From an uncultured Collinsella sp. (GTDB taxonomy: Bacteria; Actinomycetota; Coriobacteriia; Coriobacteriales; Coriobacteriaceae), in the NCBI GenBank assembly GCA_900549655.1, contig UROZ01000015.1, positions 1 to 27,915 on the forward strand: a stretch of 27,915 nucleotides of DNA, read 5' to 3'. Numbering within the stretch: position 1 is the stretch's first letter; every line of letters begins with the position of its first letter. Position numbers and translations under genes: made by a program. Below, piece after piece: positions 1 to 7,093 of the stretch. The notes under the pieces were generated by a model. It saw only the letters and a list, made by a program, of their open reading frames with translations, did no database searches and was not told where the DNA came from.

Positions 1-198
1 GTCGTCATCACGCAACTGTACCTGGAAGGCGCGCTGCAGCTGGCCCCGATGCTCGCCGGCACGCTCATTTCTGCCGGCGTTGGCTACCTGGTGCTGTTCC
101 GCACCAACCGCAGCGCCCGCGAAAACGTCGTGTTCCTGATTATGATGTACGTTATCGGCACGGGCTGGGGCCTTATCCTTTCTGCCTTTGGCCTCTAA
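1..198 (+). CDS. C-terminal fragment of a membrane protein (possibly ArsP_2/DUF2899-like transporter)
   Basis: The frame is open from base 1 and ends at TAA 196-198, giving the last 65 residues of a protein that starts outside the window. Two hydrophobic segments are visible, one around residues 18-34 (APMLAGTLISAGVGYLVLF) and one around 44-64 ending in the stop, separated by a basic, polar loop (RTNRSARENV). This looks like the last two helices of an integral membrane transporter. The arrangement 'GVGYLVLFR.NR....N' resembles the end of putative manganese/arsenic efflux proteins (ArsP_2, DUF2899) as I remember them, but the fragment is too short to be sure. Other permeases end similarly. Confidence 0.6.
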   Translation, partial: VVITQLYLEGALQLAPMLAGTLISAGVGYLVLFRTNRSARENVVFLIMMYVIGTGWGLILSAFGL

Positions 199-249
199 GT
201 AGATGTTTGGGACATGCCGTAAAAACTGGGGCATGCCGTAAAATCTACC
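199..249. repeat. Intergenic repeat cluster with direct repeat CATGCCGTAAAA
   Basis: CATGCCGTAAAA occurs twice here in direct orientation (213-224 and 232-243). The outer ends (GTAGATGTTT near 199-208 and AAAATCTAC near 240-248) are roughly complementary. The same motif set recurs in inverted orientation at 296-327. The block sits directly after the stop of the upstream membrane gene and could act as its weak terminator, but no T-run follows. It may belong to a dispersed intergenic repeat family of the genus (inference). Confidence 0.5.
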
Positions 250-290
250 GTCATGACCTGGGCGTTGGATGTGCGTCAATCTCTTAAAAC

Positions 291-327
291 AAAAAGGTAG
301 ATTTTAGGCATGTCCCAAAAATCTACC
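291..327 (-). terminator. Intrinsic terminator of the hdeD-like/yaiI pair
   Basis: Arms GGTAGATTTT (296-305) and AAAATCTACC (318-327) form a perfect 10-bp stem around a 12-base loop. Read on the minus strand, the hairpin lies 4 bases after the TAA of yaiI (332-334) and is followed by TTTTTGTTTT (complement of 286-295), a textbook rho-independent terminator. Confidence 0.75.
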
Positions 328-331
328 TTGG

Positions 332-814
332 TTAGCGCAACAGCTCGGTGAGGTTGCGTTTAAAGCGGGCGCGATCTTCGCTGGTAAATGCTGCCGGCCC
401 GCGGGTGCGACCGCCGGCGCGACGCACCTTCTTTTCCTCGTGACGAATAAACAGCTGCATGTCGATGGTCGCCTTGTCGTACACGCGCCCGCGCACACCG
501 ATTGCGTCGGCATCGCGGCCGAGCACCATGCTCGCCAGGCCAATGTCCTGCGTCACGACCACGTCGCCCGTCTGCAGGCGTTCGATAATGGCAAAGTCGG
601 CGCTGTCGGCGCCCACACTCACGTCGAGCGTCGTGACCCAAAAGCCGCGTCGCGCGTGCTCGGCATCGCGCGGGTCGTCGCGGCGAATGTGCCGTTCCAG
701 GTTTTGCGTGCTGTTGCCGGCGATAACAACGGCGACGCCCGCCCGCCGCGCGCAGTCAATCGACTCGCGCGTGACCGGGCAGGCGTCGGCATCAATAAAG
801 AGCGTTCGCGGCAT
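332..814 (-). CDS. yaiI: YaiI/YqxD family protein (DUF188)
   Basis: This 160-residue protein is typical in length for the YaiI/YqxD (DUF188) family, a PIN-like fold family of unproven function. The N-terminus carries the family signature FIDADACPV (residues 6-14). Further conserved-looking blocks are the AGNST patch near residue 32, the segment DSADFAIIE, and the acidic/Thr patch GDVVVTQDIGLAS. The C-terminus has the usual basic stretch RRAGGRTRGPAAFTSED. Its ATG (812-814) is immediately adjacent to the TAG stop (815-817) of the hdeD-like gene, so the two are probably co-transcribed and translationally coupled. A strong hairpin terminator follows. The family call is secure; the biochemical role is not known. 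Confidence 0.9.
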   Translation of the reverse strand: MPRTLFIDADACPVTRESIDCARRAGVAVVIAGNSTQNLERHIRRDDPRDAEHARRGFWVTTLDVSVGADSADFAIIERLQTGDVVVTQDIGLASMVLGRDADAIGVRGRVYDKATIDMQLFIRHEEKKVRRAGGRTRGPAAFTSEDRARFKRNLTELLR

Positions 815-1417
815 CTAGTGCACCAGTTTGCCAAATTGAATAGCGCGAACAATCAGCGTAACGCCAAACACCAGCAGCGCGGCGCCGCTAAAGATGACGA
901 GCATCTTGGCCGACCATAGCGGATAGATAAACACGAACATGCCGGCGATGATGGAGAGTGCACCGCTCAGGATAGCGAGGGCGCGGTTGGACGAAAGCTC
1001 GGACTCCAGAATGGACATGACACCTTCGACAATCCAGCCAAAGCCGGCCACGATAACCACCATCGTGGTGAGCGTCGCGGTCGAGAAGGCCTGGTTGCGC
1101 AGGATTATGACGCCGCCCAAGATAATGAGTAGGTTGGAGATGATGCTCGTCACGCGCCAGCCGGTGGGCAGCAGCGGCTCAAAAATGGCAGTGAACAGCC
1201 TGATGGCAGCAGTGATTACAAAGTAAAAACCCAGGACAGTCATCAAAAAGACGAGGGACTTGGCGGGTGCAAAAAGCAGCGCGATACCAGCAATGAGCGC
1301 TAAGACGCCCGTGATGGCGTAGATCCAGCGTACGGCCTTGACGGCTTTGCCCGCCATGCTTTTGTCGTCAAATCCAAACTGGCTCGATTTTTGGTCATCG
1401 TTCTTAAAGATGCCCAT
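815..1417 (-). CDS. HdeD/DUF308 family membrane protein
   Basis: This is a 200-residue integral membrane protein. After a polar N-terminus (residues 1-28) there are about six hydrophobic segments arranged in repeated hairpins, including IYAITGVLALIAGIALLF and LAILSGALSIIAGMFVFIY. This fits the HdeD/DUF308 family, membrane proteins linked in enterobacteria to acid resistance. The start is well supported: an AAAGGAGA ribosome site lies about 6 bases before the ATG (1415-1417). It is the first gene of a two-gene unit with yaiI. Divergent transcription with the nitroreductase leaves a 235-base gap (1418-1652) that must hold both promoters; I could not place either with confidence. Its role in a gut anaerobe is unknown. 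Confidence 0.8.
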   Translation of the reverse strand: MGIFKNDDQKSSQFGFDDKSMAGKAVKAVRWIYAITGVLALIAGIALLFAPAKSLVFLMTVLGFYFVITAAIRLFTAIFEPLLPTGWRVTSIISNLLIILGGVIILRNQAFSTATLTTMVVIVAGFGWIVEGVMSILESELSSNRALAILSGALSIIAGMFVFIYPLWSAKMLVIFSGAALLVFGVTLIVRAIQFGKLVH

Positions 1418-1652
1418 AATGTCTCCTTTCCGTGCGGCGTAAGCCTTGATCGTTACGACCAGTATCGCCTAAAGGCGCTGACGTATGGGTCGGGGAGGGT
1501 GAAACGTAACCCAAAGGCCCCGAATTGTTTCCGTTGTTCCCCACGTCGCGATTTTCTATTCAACAGGTGTAGAACATTGCAGCCCTGTTCGTTATTGCCT
1601 ACGTTTTAGGTTAGATTTTCCTAAGAACAATTGCCCGAAATTGGGGGTCCCT

Positions 1653-2324
1653 ATGAACGAAACAGTTCCCGCGGCGCCGGTAGGCGCTGAGTCGATGGCA
1701 AAGCAGGGTTGCGAAAAGCTCGGCTTGGACGCGTTTGATGCGTTGGTTCGCCGCGCCCGCACGTGCCGCCGCTTTGACGAGTCCATGCGCGTGCCGCGCG
1801 AGTTTTTGCTCGAGCTGGCGGAACTTGCGCACCTGGCTCCCTGTGGTGCCAATGCTCAGCGTCTGCGTTTTCATGTGGTAAGCGGTGCAGAGGACTGCGC
1901 GCGTGTATTTGACGAGCTCGCATGGGCCGGCGCACTTAAGGACTGGCCGGGTCCTGCCGAGGGTGAGCGCCCGACCGGCTACATCGCGATTCTGGCCGAG
2001 CGCGCCGTTCCGGGCAAGCCCGCCGCTCCCATTACCGATGTCGACACGGGCATTGCCGCGCAGACGATGATGCTCGCCGCCCGCAGCGCCACGCCCGAGG
2101 TGGCAGCCTGCATGTTCAAGGCCTTTACGCCCCACGCGATCGATGCCATGGGGCTCGATAACGACAAATATGAGCTCAAGCTGATCATGGCGTTTGGCGT
2201 TCCGGCCGAGACACAGGTGATCGATGCGATCGATTCCAACCCCGACGGCTCCATCAATTATTGGCGCGACGAGGCGCGGGTGCACCACGTACCCAAGCGT
2301 CCGCTTGCCGACGTGCTGCTGTAG
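1653..2324 (+). CDS. Nitroreductase family protein
   Basis: This 223-residue protein belongs to the FMN-dependent nitroreductase superfamily. The N-terminal flavin-phosphate motif RARTCRRF (residues 34-41) and the active-site-like patch APCGANAQ (62-69) match the usual R-RS-R-F and AP-G-N-Q pattern of the family. The segment DTGIAAQTMMLAA corresponds to the family helix that packs at the dimer interface. Members reduce quinones, nitro compounds or flavins at the expense of NAD(P)H; the substrate cannot be read from sequence. I chose the ATG at 1653, which has GGGGG 4-8 bases upstream, over an upstream TTG (1641). A repeat-like hairpin separates it from the downstream phosphatase. Confidence 0.85.
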   Translation: MNETVPAAPVGAESMAKQGCEKLGLDAFDALVRRARTCRRFDESMRVPREFLLELAELAHLAPCGANAQRLRFHVVSGAEDCARVFDELAWAGALKDWPGPAEGERPTGYIAILAERAVPGKPAAPITDVDTGIAAQTMMLAARSATPEVAACMFKAFTPHAIDAMGLDNDKYELKLIMAFGVPAETQVIDAIDSNPDGSINYWRDEARVHHVPKRPLADVLL

Positions 2325-2359
2325 TTGTGCGTCGTTGCGGCGCAATCCGGCGGCAAAAT

Positions 2360-2390
2360 CACCACAAAGACTCCTGTCCCCTTTGTGGTG
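2360..2390. repeat. Perfect 10-bp inverted repeat (CACCACAAAG / CTTTGTGGTG)
   Basis: Arms at 2360-2369 and 2381-2390 are perfect complements around the loop ACTCCTGTCCC. The hairpin lies between the nitroreductase stop and the ribosome site of the next gene. There is no T-run, so it is a poor intrinsic terminator. I recall similar CCACAAAG-centred intergenic hairpins in Coriobacteriia, so it may be a dispersed element. Confidence 0.6.
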
Positions 2391-2407
2391 GTACGAGGGG
2401 AGGGTGT

Positions 2408-2950
2408 GTGGCAGATCTGTATTTGGTGCGGCATGGGCAGACTGAGCTCAATGTGCAGAGCATTTTGCAGGGCTGGCACGATTCGCCGCTTACGGCGCGC
2501 GGGCGCGAGCAGGCGCTGACGGCGCGTACGGCGTTTGCGGCGCGTGGCGTGGCCTTTGATTATGTGTATTCCTCGCCGTTGGGCCGGGCGCGGCATACGG
2601 CCGAGCTTATCGTTGGCGAGGGCCGTTCCATTGAGCTGGTCGATGACCTGCGTGAGTGGCATTTTGGCTCGCTGGAGGGCACATCAAATCGCGAGATGCC
2701 GCCGCAGCCCTGGGGCGATTATCCGGTGGCCTTTGGCGGCGAGTCGGAAGTGCAGCTTCAGTCGCGCATGGTCGCGGCGCTGTCCCGCATCATGGCCAGG
2801 CCGCAGCACGACTGCGTGCTGGCGGTTTCCCACGGCTCAGCCTGCCAGGAGTTTCTTGAGTATGTGACTGGCGAGGGGGAGCTACCCGACAACGGCGCCG
2901 TGCTTCATTTTGGCTATTGCGACGGGGCGTTTTCGCTCCTTGATTGGTAA
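2408..2950 (+). CDS. Histidine phosphatase family protein (first of tandem pair)
   Basis: This 180-residue protein is a compact member of the histidine phosphatase (phosphoglycerate mutase-like) superfamily. The phosphorylated histidine lies in LVRHGQT (R8-H9-G10). The downstream arginines are in SSPLGRARHT (about R60 and R62), the proton-donor glutamate is probably E83 in REWHFG, and the second catalytic histidine is H142 in AVSHGS. Substrate is undetermined: the family includes cobalamin-pathway, sugar-phosphate and general phosphatases. I chose the GTG at 2408 because an AGGGGAGGG ribosome site precedes it and because the longer upstream frame runs through the intergenic hairpin. A close paralog follows 17 bases downstream, probably in the same operon. 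Confidence 0.85.
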   Translation: MADLYLVRHGQTELNVQSILQGWHDSPLTARGREQALTARTAFAARGVAFDYVYSSPLGRARHTAELIVGEGRSIELVDDLREWHFGSLEGTSNREMPPQPWGDYPVAFGGESEVQLQSRMVAALSRIMARPQHDCVLAVSHGSACQEFLEYVTGEGELPDNGAVLHFGYCDGAFSLLDW

Positions 2951-2967
2951 CGAACGAAAGGACCCCT

Positions 2968-3603
2968 ATGAATAAAGACCTGTATCTGGTTCGTCATGGG
3001 CAGACAATATTCAACCTTAAGCGCATTATTCAGGGTTGGAGTGACTCGCCGCTCACGCAGCTGGGATGCGACCAGGCGGCGCGTGCCGGCATGTTCTTGC
3101 GTGCGCGCGGCATTGAACCCGATCATGCCTACACCTCCACACTTCATCGCACCGAGCAGACTATCGCCAACCTGTGGCCGGGCTTGGCGTACGAGCGCCT
3201 GGACGGCCTGCGTGAGTGGTTCTTTGGCGACTTTGAGGCCGAGCGCGTGATGCTTATGCCCGAGCGCCCGTGGCGCGATTTCTATCGTCAATTTGGCGGC
3301 GAGGGCCAGATCCAGGTGCGCGAGCGCATGGTGGCGACGCTGACCGAACTCATGCGACGCCCGGACCACGAGTGCGTCCTTGCGGTGAGCCACGGATCGG
3401 CCATCAAGGAGTTTTTGGATCACGTGAGGGGAGCGGCGGCCGACGAGCACGAGCGCGTGCCGGGCAACTGCTCGGTGCTGCACTTTGCGTTTGACGACGA
3501 ATCCGACACGTTTGAGCTGATTGAGATTTTTACGCAGGAGGATTACGCACGCGAGCTGGGCCTTGAACCGCTTGTGGCTACTGCAGGTCCGCAGCGCGGA
3601 TAA
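2968..3603 (+). CDS. Histidine phosphatase family protein (second of tandem pair)
   Basis: This 211-residue protein is a paralog of the preceding gene: the opening YLVRHGQT (R9-H10-G11), the QGW.DSPLT block, LREW (E83) and AVSHGS (H142) line up at nearly the same spacing. It is about 30 residues longer at the C-terminus. The ATG at 2968 is preceded by GAAAGGA at a reasonable distance. A tandem duplication followed by divergence, perhaps to different phosphate-ester substrates, is the simplest reading (inference). A strong hairpin terminator follows. Confidence 0.85.
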   Translation: MNKDLYLVRHGQTIFNLKRIIQGWSDSPLTQLGCDQAARAGMFLRARGIEPDHAYTSTLHRTEQTIANLWPGLAYERLDGLREWFFGDFEAERVMLMPERPWRDFYRQFGGEGQIQVRERMVATLTELMRRPDHECVLAVSHGSAIKEFLDHVRGAAADEHERVPGNCSVLHFAFDDESDTFELIEIFTQEDYARELGLEPLVATAGPQRG

Positions 3604-3646
3604 CGCGAGCGTGGCGGCTCGGGTCGCCGGCATAACTTCTCGACGC

Positions 3647-3690
3647 AAAAGGGGCGGAGATGCATGTACCTGCTGCATCTCCGCCCCCTG
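3647..3690. terminator. Bidirectional terminator hairpin between convergent genes
   Basis: A perfect 14-bp stem is formed by GGGGCGGAGATGCA (3651-3664) and TGCATCTCCGCCCC (3674-3687) with a 9-base loop. AAAA at 3647-3650 gives a short U-tract on the minus strand; the plus strand continues CTGTTTGTTG. It separates the convergent phosphatase and DUF1015 genes and probably terminates both transcripts. Confidence 0.75.
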
Positions 3691-3732
3691 TTTGTTGAGC
3701 TGCCGATTTTTGTGCTGCGCGGTCTGGTCTTG

Positions 3733-4422
3733 CTAGAACCGCGCGACTTGGTGCGTGAGCAGACCCGTCGGAACCTGCGGTGCGCCGCCGCTGACCTGCG
3801 CAGCGGGGAAGAGCACGGCAACGGTAAAGTTGAACGGCTCCCTGCCGGTGTACGTTCCGGCGGAACGGGCCTCATCGGCCAGGAGCTGTGATACCCCGAC
3901 TAGTGCGCCAGCGTAGGCAGGGTCGTCGGCCAGTGCCGGCTCCGGCGCCTGGTCGAGCATGGCGCGGATGGCCCCGACGGCGTCCTCGCGCTTGACCTCC
4001 CACACGCGGTGCGTAATGCCGGCGGGGTCGGTGACGGCATAGAGTGAAGCGCCCTCTTTTGCGGCGCCGAGGATGATATCCATGACGGGAGAGGCTTCGT
4101 AGGCGAGCGACACGGGGCGCGGCTGCACCTTGAGCTCGGCAATCGCGTGCGCAGCGGCGAGTGCATCGACGTTCTCGGCGACAGCCGCGTCGCTGCCCGT
4201 CAGCACGTTAACCGGGCAAATCGCCACGACACCCGTCACACGACCCGGCTCGCCCGAGCATTCGTACACGTAATACGCCGCGCCTGGATCCTTGAGCATC
4301 AGGCCGTCGGCGATGGCGCCGCGCAGGGCGTCGTTGCCGCTCAAGATACCGCCCATTGCAGGCAGCGCTTCGAGCACGCGGTCCTGAGCCGGGCGGATGC
4401 AGGGAAACGGAAGTGCTTTCAT
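3733..4422 (-). CDS. Short DUF1015-like protein
   Basis: This 229-residue protein resembles DUF1015. It opens with a PF-x-IRP segment (MKALPFPCIRPAQDR), has a YYVYECSG..GRVTGVVA block like the family's Y-Y-Q...R-TGVV region, and ends with PFNFTVAVLFPA, similar to the family's late core. Full DUF1015 proteins are usually about 400 residues, so this one is roughly half length and probably internally reduced or C-terminally truncated. DUF1015 genes are often neighbours of serC-serA in anaerobes, which supports the assignment. It lies 39 bases downstream of the M20 peptidase on the same strand with an AGGA ribosome site, so the two are likely co-transcribed. Function is unknown. Confidence 0.6.
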   Translation of the reverse strand: MKALPFPCIRPAQDRVLEALPAMGGILSGNDALRGAIADGLMLKDPGAAYYVYECSGEPGRVTGVVAICPVNVLTGSDAAVAENVDALAAAHAIAELKVQPRPVSLAYEASPVMDIILGAAKEGASLYAVTDPAGITHRVWEVKREDAVGAIRAMLDQAPEPALADDPAYAGALVGVSQLLADEARSAGTYTGREPFNFTVAVLFPAAQVSGGAPQVPTGLLTHQVARF

Positions 4423-4461
4423 GGACGGTCCTAACGCACGAGTCGGTTTGTTCGCGGCTTA

Positions 4462-5682
4462 TTATGCCCCAACTTGGCCGCTCGCGTCCCAGAGCACGTT
4501 ATCGGCGAGTGCGATTAGCACCTGCTGACAACGAACGATATCGGCGTGGGGTACATATTCGTTGGGCTTGTGCGCGAGCGCGAGCGACCCGGGACCGTAG
4601 CTCATACAATTGCGGTTACCTGTCTTGCCGGCAATGACGGCGGTGTCGGTGTAGCCGGTAAAGAAACCGACGGTCGTGTCCGCGTCCGTCACGTCATCGG
4701 CGGCACGCTTGAGCGCTGCTAGAAGGGGAGAGTTCGGGTCGCGCTCGATGGCGGGGCGGTCGCCCGTCACGGTGTAGCTGCCATGGCAACCGGGGACCGC
4801 GGCTTCGGCGCCGGCGATGGCCAGCTCTACCATGCGCTTCGCGGCGGCCCTATCGGTCGGCGGGGTCAGACGCATATCGACCCAGACCTTGGCGTGGTCG
4901 GGCACGACATAGGGACGATAGCCACCCTCGATCTGTCCAAACGTGATGGTCGATGGCCCCAGCTCATTATGCACGGGCAGCGCCGCAAATGCGCGGCGAA
5001 GCGAGCACACGGCCTCGGCCATGGCGGCGACGGCATCCGCGCCCTTCCAGGGCTGGCTCGCATGCGCCGTCACGCCAGCCATTTCAATCTCGAACCACGT
5101 ACGCCCCTTGTGCGCCACCTGGATCTGTCCGTCGGTGGGCTCGGTGTCCAGCACCCATTCGCGCGAGCCGACCCAGCCAGCATCGATCGCGGCCTCTGAG
5201 CCGCGCATAAAATCTTCCTCGTCGACCGAGCAGATGAGCGAAAAGCCGCGGCGGGGCAGCGCGCCATCCGCCACCACGCGCTCGAGCGTATGGACCAGCG
5301 CGGCAATGGCGCAGGCCAGGCCACCCTTCATGTCGCAGGTACCGCGGCCATAGAGTTTGTCGTTACGCACAACCGTCCCGAGCGGCGGAATGTCCGCGTC
5401 CCAGCCATCGCCCAGCGTAACGGTATCCATATGGCAGATATAGACGAGTCGCGGCTCGTCGCTTTGGCCCGGCACGGTGACCATAAGGTTGCGGCGCCCG
5501 GGGAGTACTTCGAGCTCTGCAATCTGCACGGCATCGAGTACCGGATGGCTCAGCTGCGCCAACCGTTCCTCAACCAACGCTTTGATATAGCGTTCAATCT
5601 CGCCCTCATACGCACCTGGGTCGGAACTGTCGATCCGCACGAGCCCTTGCGTAAGCCGCCAAGCAAAATCTGTATCAACCAT
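4462..5682 (-). CDS. M20 family metallopeptidase (ArgE/DapE/ACY1-like)
   Basis: This 406-residue protein has the full set of M20 two-zinc hydrolase residues. These are HMDTV (H84, D86), the bridging aspartate in RGTCDMKGG (D117), the catalytic and ligand pair in SVDEED (E155, E156), a later acidic ligand near D179/E181, H207 in TAHAS from the dimerisation domain, and a C-terminal histidine in LAHKPNEY. Members deacylate N-acyl amino acids or cleave small peptides in the cytosol; which substrate is used here cannot be told. I chose ATG 5680-5682, preceded by GAGGTG at good spacing, over an in-frame start upstream that would run through the serA terminator. The DUF1015-like gene follows in the same orientation. 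Confidence 0.85.
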   Translation of the reverse strand: MVDTDFAWRLTQGLVRIDSSDPGAYEGEIERYIKALVEERLAQLSHPVLDAVQIAELEVLPGRRNLMVTVPGQSDEPRLVYICHMDTVTLGDGWDADIPPLGTVVRNDKLYGRGTCDMKGGLACAIAALVHTLERVVADGALPRRGFSLICSVDEEDFMRGSEAAIDAGWVGSREWVLDTEPTDGQIQVAHKGRTWFEIEMAGVTAHASQPWKGADAVAAMAEAVCSLRRAFAALPVHNELGPSTITFGQIEGGYRPYVVPDHAKVWVDMRLTPPTDRAAAKRMVELAIAGAEAAVPGCHGSYTVTGDRPAIERDPNSPLLAALKRAADDVTDADTTVGFFTGYTDTAVIAGKTGNRNCMSYGPGSLALAHKPNEYVPHADIVRCQQVLIALADNVLWDASGQVGA

Positions 5683-5696
5683 AGGCACCTCACATA

Positions 5697-5727
5697 TAGT
5701 TAGGTCAACATGCAAATTGTATGTCAA
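5697..5727 (-). promoter_or_regulatory. Candidate promoter of the M20 gene
   Basis: On the minus strand a consensus TTGACA (5722-5727) lies upstream of the M20 ribosome site. The best -10 match is TAACTA (5697-5702) with a 19-base spacer, longer than ideal, so the element is tentative. Confidence 0.3.
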
Positions 5728-5760
5728 GAAGCGGCTCGGTGCATTTAATGGAGGGCTCAC

Positions 5761-5797
5761 AAAAACGGGGACGCCTCTCGTGCGAAAGGCGTCCCCG
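5761..5797 (-). terminator. Terminator of serC-serA
   Basis: A perfect 10-bp stem CGGGGACGCC (5766-5775) / GGCGTCCCCG (5788-5797) is followed on the minus strand by TTTTTGTG (from 5765 downward). It lies about 60 bases after the serA stop and separates the serine genes from the M20 gene. Confidence 0.8.
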
Positions 5798-5859
5798 CGG
5801 GCATTCAATGTCAGCGACGGGCAGGCCACATGGGGAACTGCCCGTCAGATCAGCCGGCG

Positions 5860-7023
5860 CTATTTGATCACGCGCACGCGATACATCGACGGAATCTGCT
5901 TGAGCGCCTCGATGGTGCTGCTGTCCAGGTGCTCGTCGGTGTCGAACATGGTGTAGGCGTTCTCGCCAGCGGACTCGTTGGTCATACGCTGCACGTTGGC
6001 GTTGTCCTTGGCCAGGATGGCCGTGATCTGACCGATCATGTTGGGCACGTTGGCGTGCAGGCAGGCGATGCGGCTTGCAGCGCGCGCCTTGCCCATGCTG
6101 CAGGCGGGGTAGTTGACGCTGTGTGCGATGTTGCCGTTCTCCAGGTAATCCTTGAGCTCGCTGATGGCCATGTCGGCGCAGTTGGCCTCGGCCTCGCCGG
6201 TGCCGGCGCCCGAGTGCGTGGTGATAAACGTATTGGACATCTTGACCGTCTTGGGCGTGGCGAAGTCGCAGCTAAACCAGCTGAGCTTGCCCTCGCGCAG
6301 GGCGGCGTCGACGGCGTCCTCGTCAATGATGGTTTCGCGCGCGTAGTTGATGAGCACGGCGTCCGGTGCCAGCAGGTTAATCTGCTCGGTGCTGATCATG
6401 CCGATGGTGTCGGCCTTGCTGGGCACGTGCACGGTGAGGTAGTCGCAGCCGCGGCAGAGATCCTCGAGCGTGCCCACGCGCTGCACCTCGCGGCTCAGCA
6501 CCCACGCGTGCTCGACGGAAATGAACGGGTCGTAGCCGTAAACGTCCATGCCCAGGTCGACGCAGGCGTTGGCGACCTTGGAGCCCACGTTGCCCAGGCC
6601 GATGACGCCGATGCGCTTGCCCTTGAGCTCGCGGCCCACAAAGGCCTTCTTGGCCTTCTCGGCATCGACCTGGATCTCGGGGTCGTCGGCGTTGTCGCGC
6701 ACCCAGTTCATCGACTGCACGACGCCGCGGCTCGAGAGCACCAGCATGCCTAGGACGAGCTCCTTGACGGCGTTGCTGTTGGCTCCGGGGGAGTTAAAGA
6801 CGACGACGCCCTTCTTGGCGTACTCCTCGACGGGGATGTTGTTGACGCCGGCGCCGCAGCGGGCGATGGCGCGGATGCCCTCGGGCAGCTCGTAGCCGTG
6901 CAGGTCGGTCGAGCGCATCAGGATCGCGTCGGCCTCCTCGGCGGTGCTTACAAACTCGTAGCCCTCGCCAAACTCGACTTTGCCGTCTTTAGTGATGTCG
7001 TCGATGGTCTTAATCTTACGCAT
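5860..7023 (-). CDS. serA: D-3-phosphoglycerate dehydrogenase SerA
   Basis: This 387-residue enzyme carries out the first step of serine synthesis, oxidising 3-phosphoglycerate with NAD+ in the cytosol. The Rossmann nucleotide-binding motif GLGNVG is at residues 142-147, followed by the acidic strand end VYGYDP. The catalytic-domain blocks CGAGVNNI, NSPGANSNAV, HVPSKADT and INYARETIIDEDA are all present, as is the THSGAGTGEAE histidine region. A C-terminal ACT domain (about residue 318 on, VPNMIGQITAIL) suggests feedback by an amino acid, typically serine. It lacks the long insertion domain of mycobacterial forms. An AAGGAG site precedes the ATG. serC lies 70 bases upstream in the same operon. 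Confidence 0.95.
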   Translation of the reverse strand: MRKIKTIDDITKDGKVEFGEGYEFVSTAEEADAILMRSTDLHGYELPEGIRAIARCGAGVNNIPVEEYAKKGVVVFNSPGANSNAVKELVLGMLVLSSRGVVQSMNWVRDNADDPEIQVDAEKAKKAFVGRELKGKRIGVIGLGNVGSKVANACVDLGMDVYGYDPFISVEHAWVLSREVQRVGTLEDLCRGCDYLTVHVPSKADTIGMISTEQINLLAPDAVLINYARETIIDEDAVDAALREGKLSWFSCDFATPKTVKMSNTFITTHSGAGTGEAEANCADMAISELKDYLENGNIAHSVNYPACSMGKARAASRIACLHANVPNMIGQITAILAKDNANVQRMTNESAGENAYTMFDTDEHLDSSTIEALKQIPSMYRVRVIK

Positions 7024-7093
7024 GGAAAAACTCCTTAGCAGGTTTGTCTAAAACAAGTGGTTTGAAGTGGCTGGTCGGCCCGCGGGTTGCGGG

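Noticed and set aside
5830..6753. Plus-strand open frame (307 codons) opposite serA
   Set aside because: Antisense to serA with a repetitive Val/Gly/Ala/His translation; starts in the terminator region with no ribosome site.
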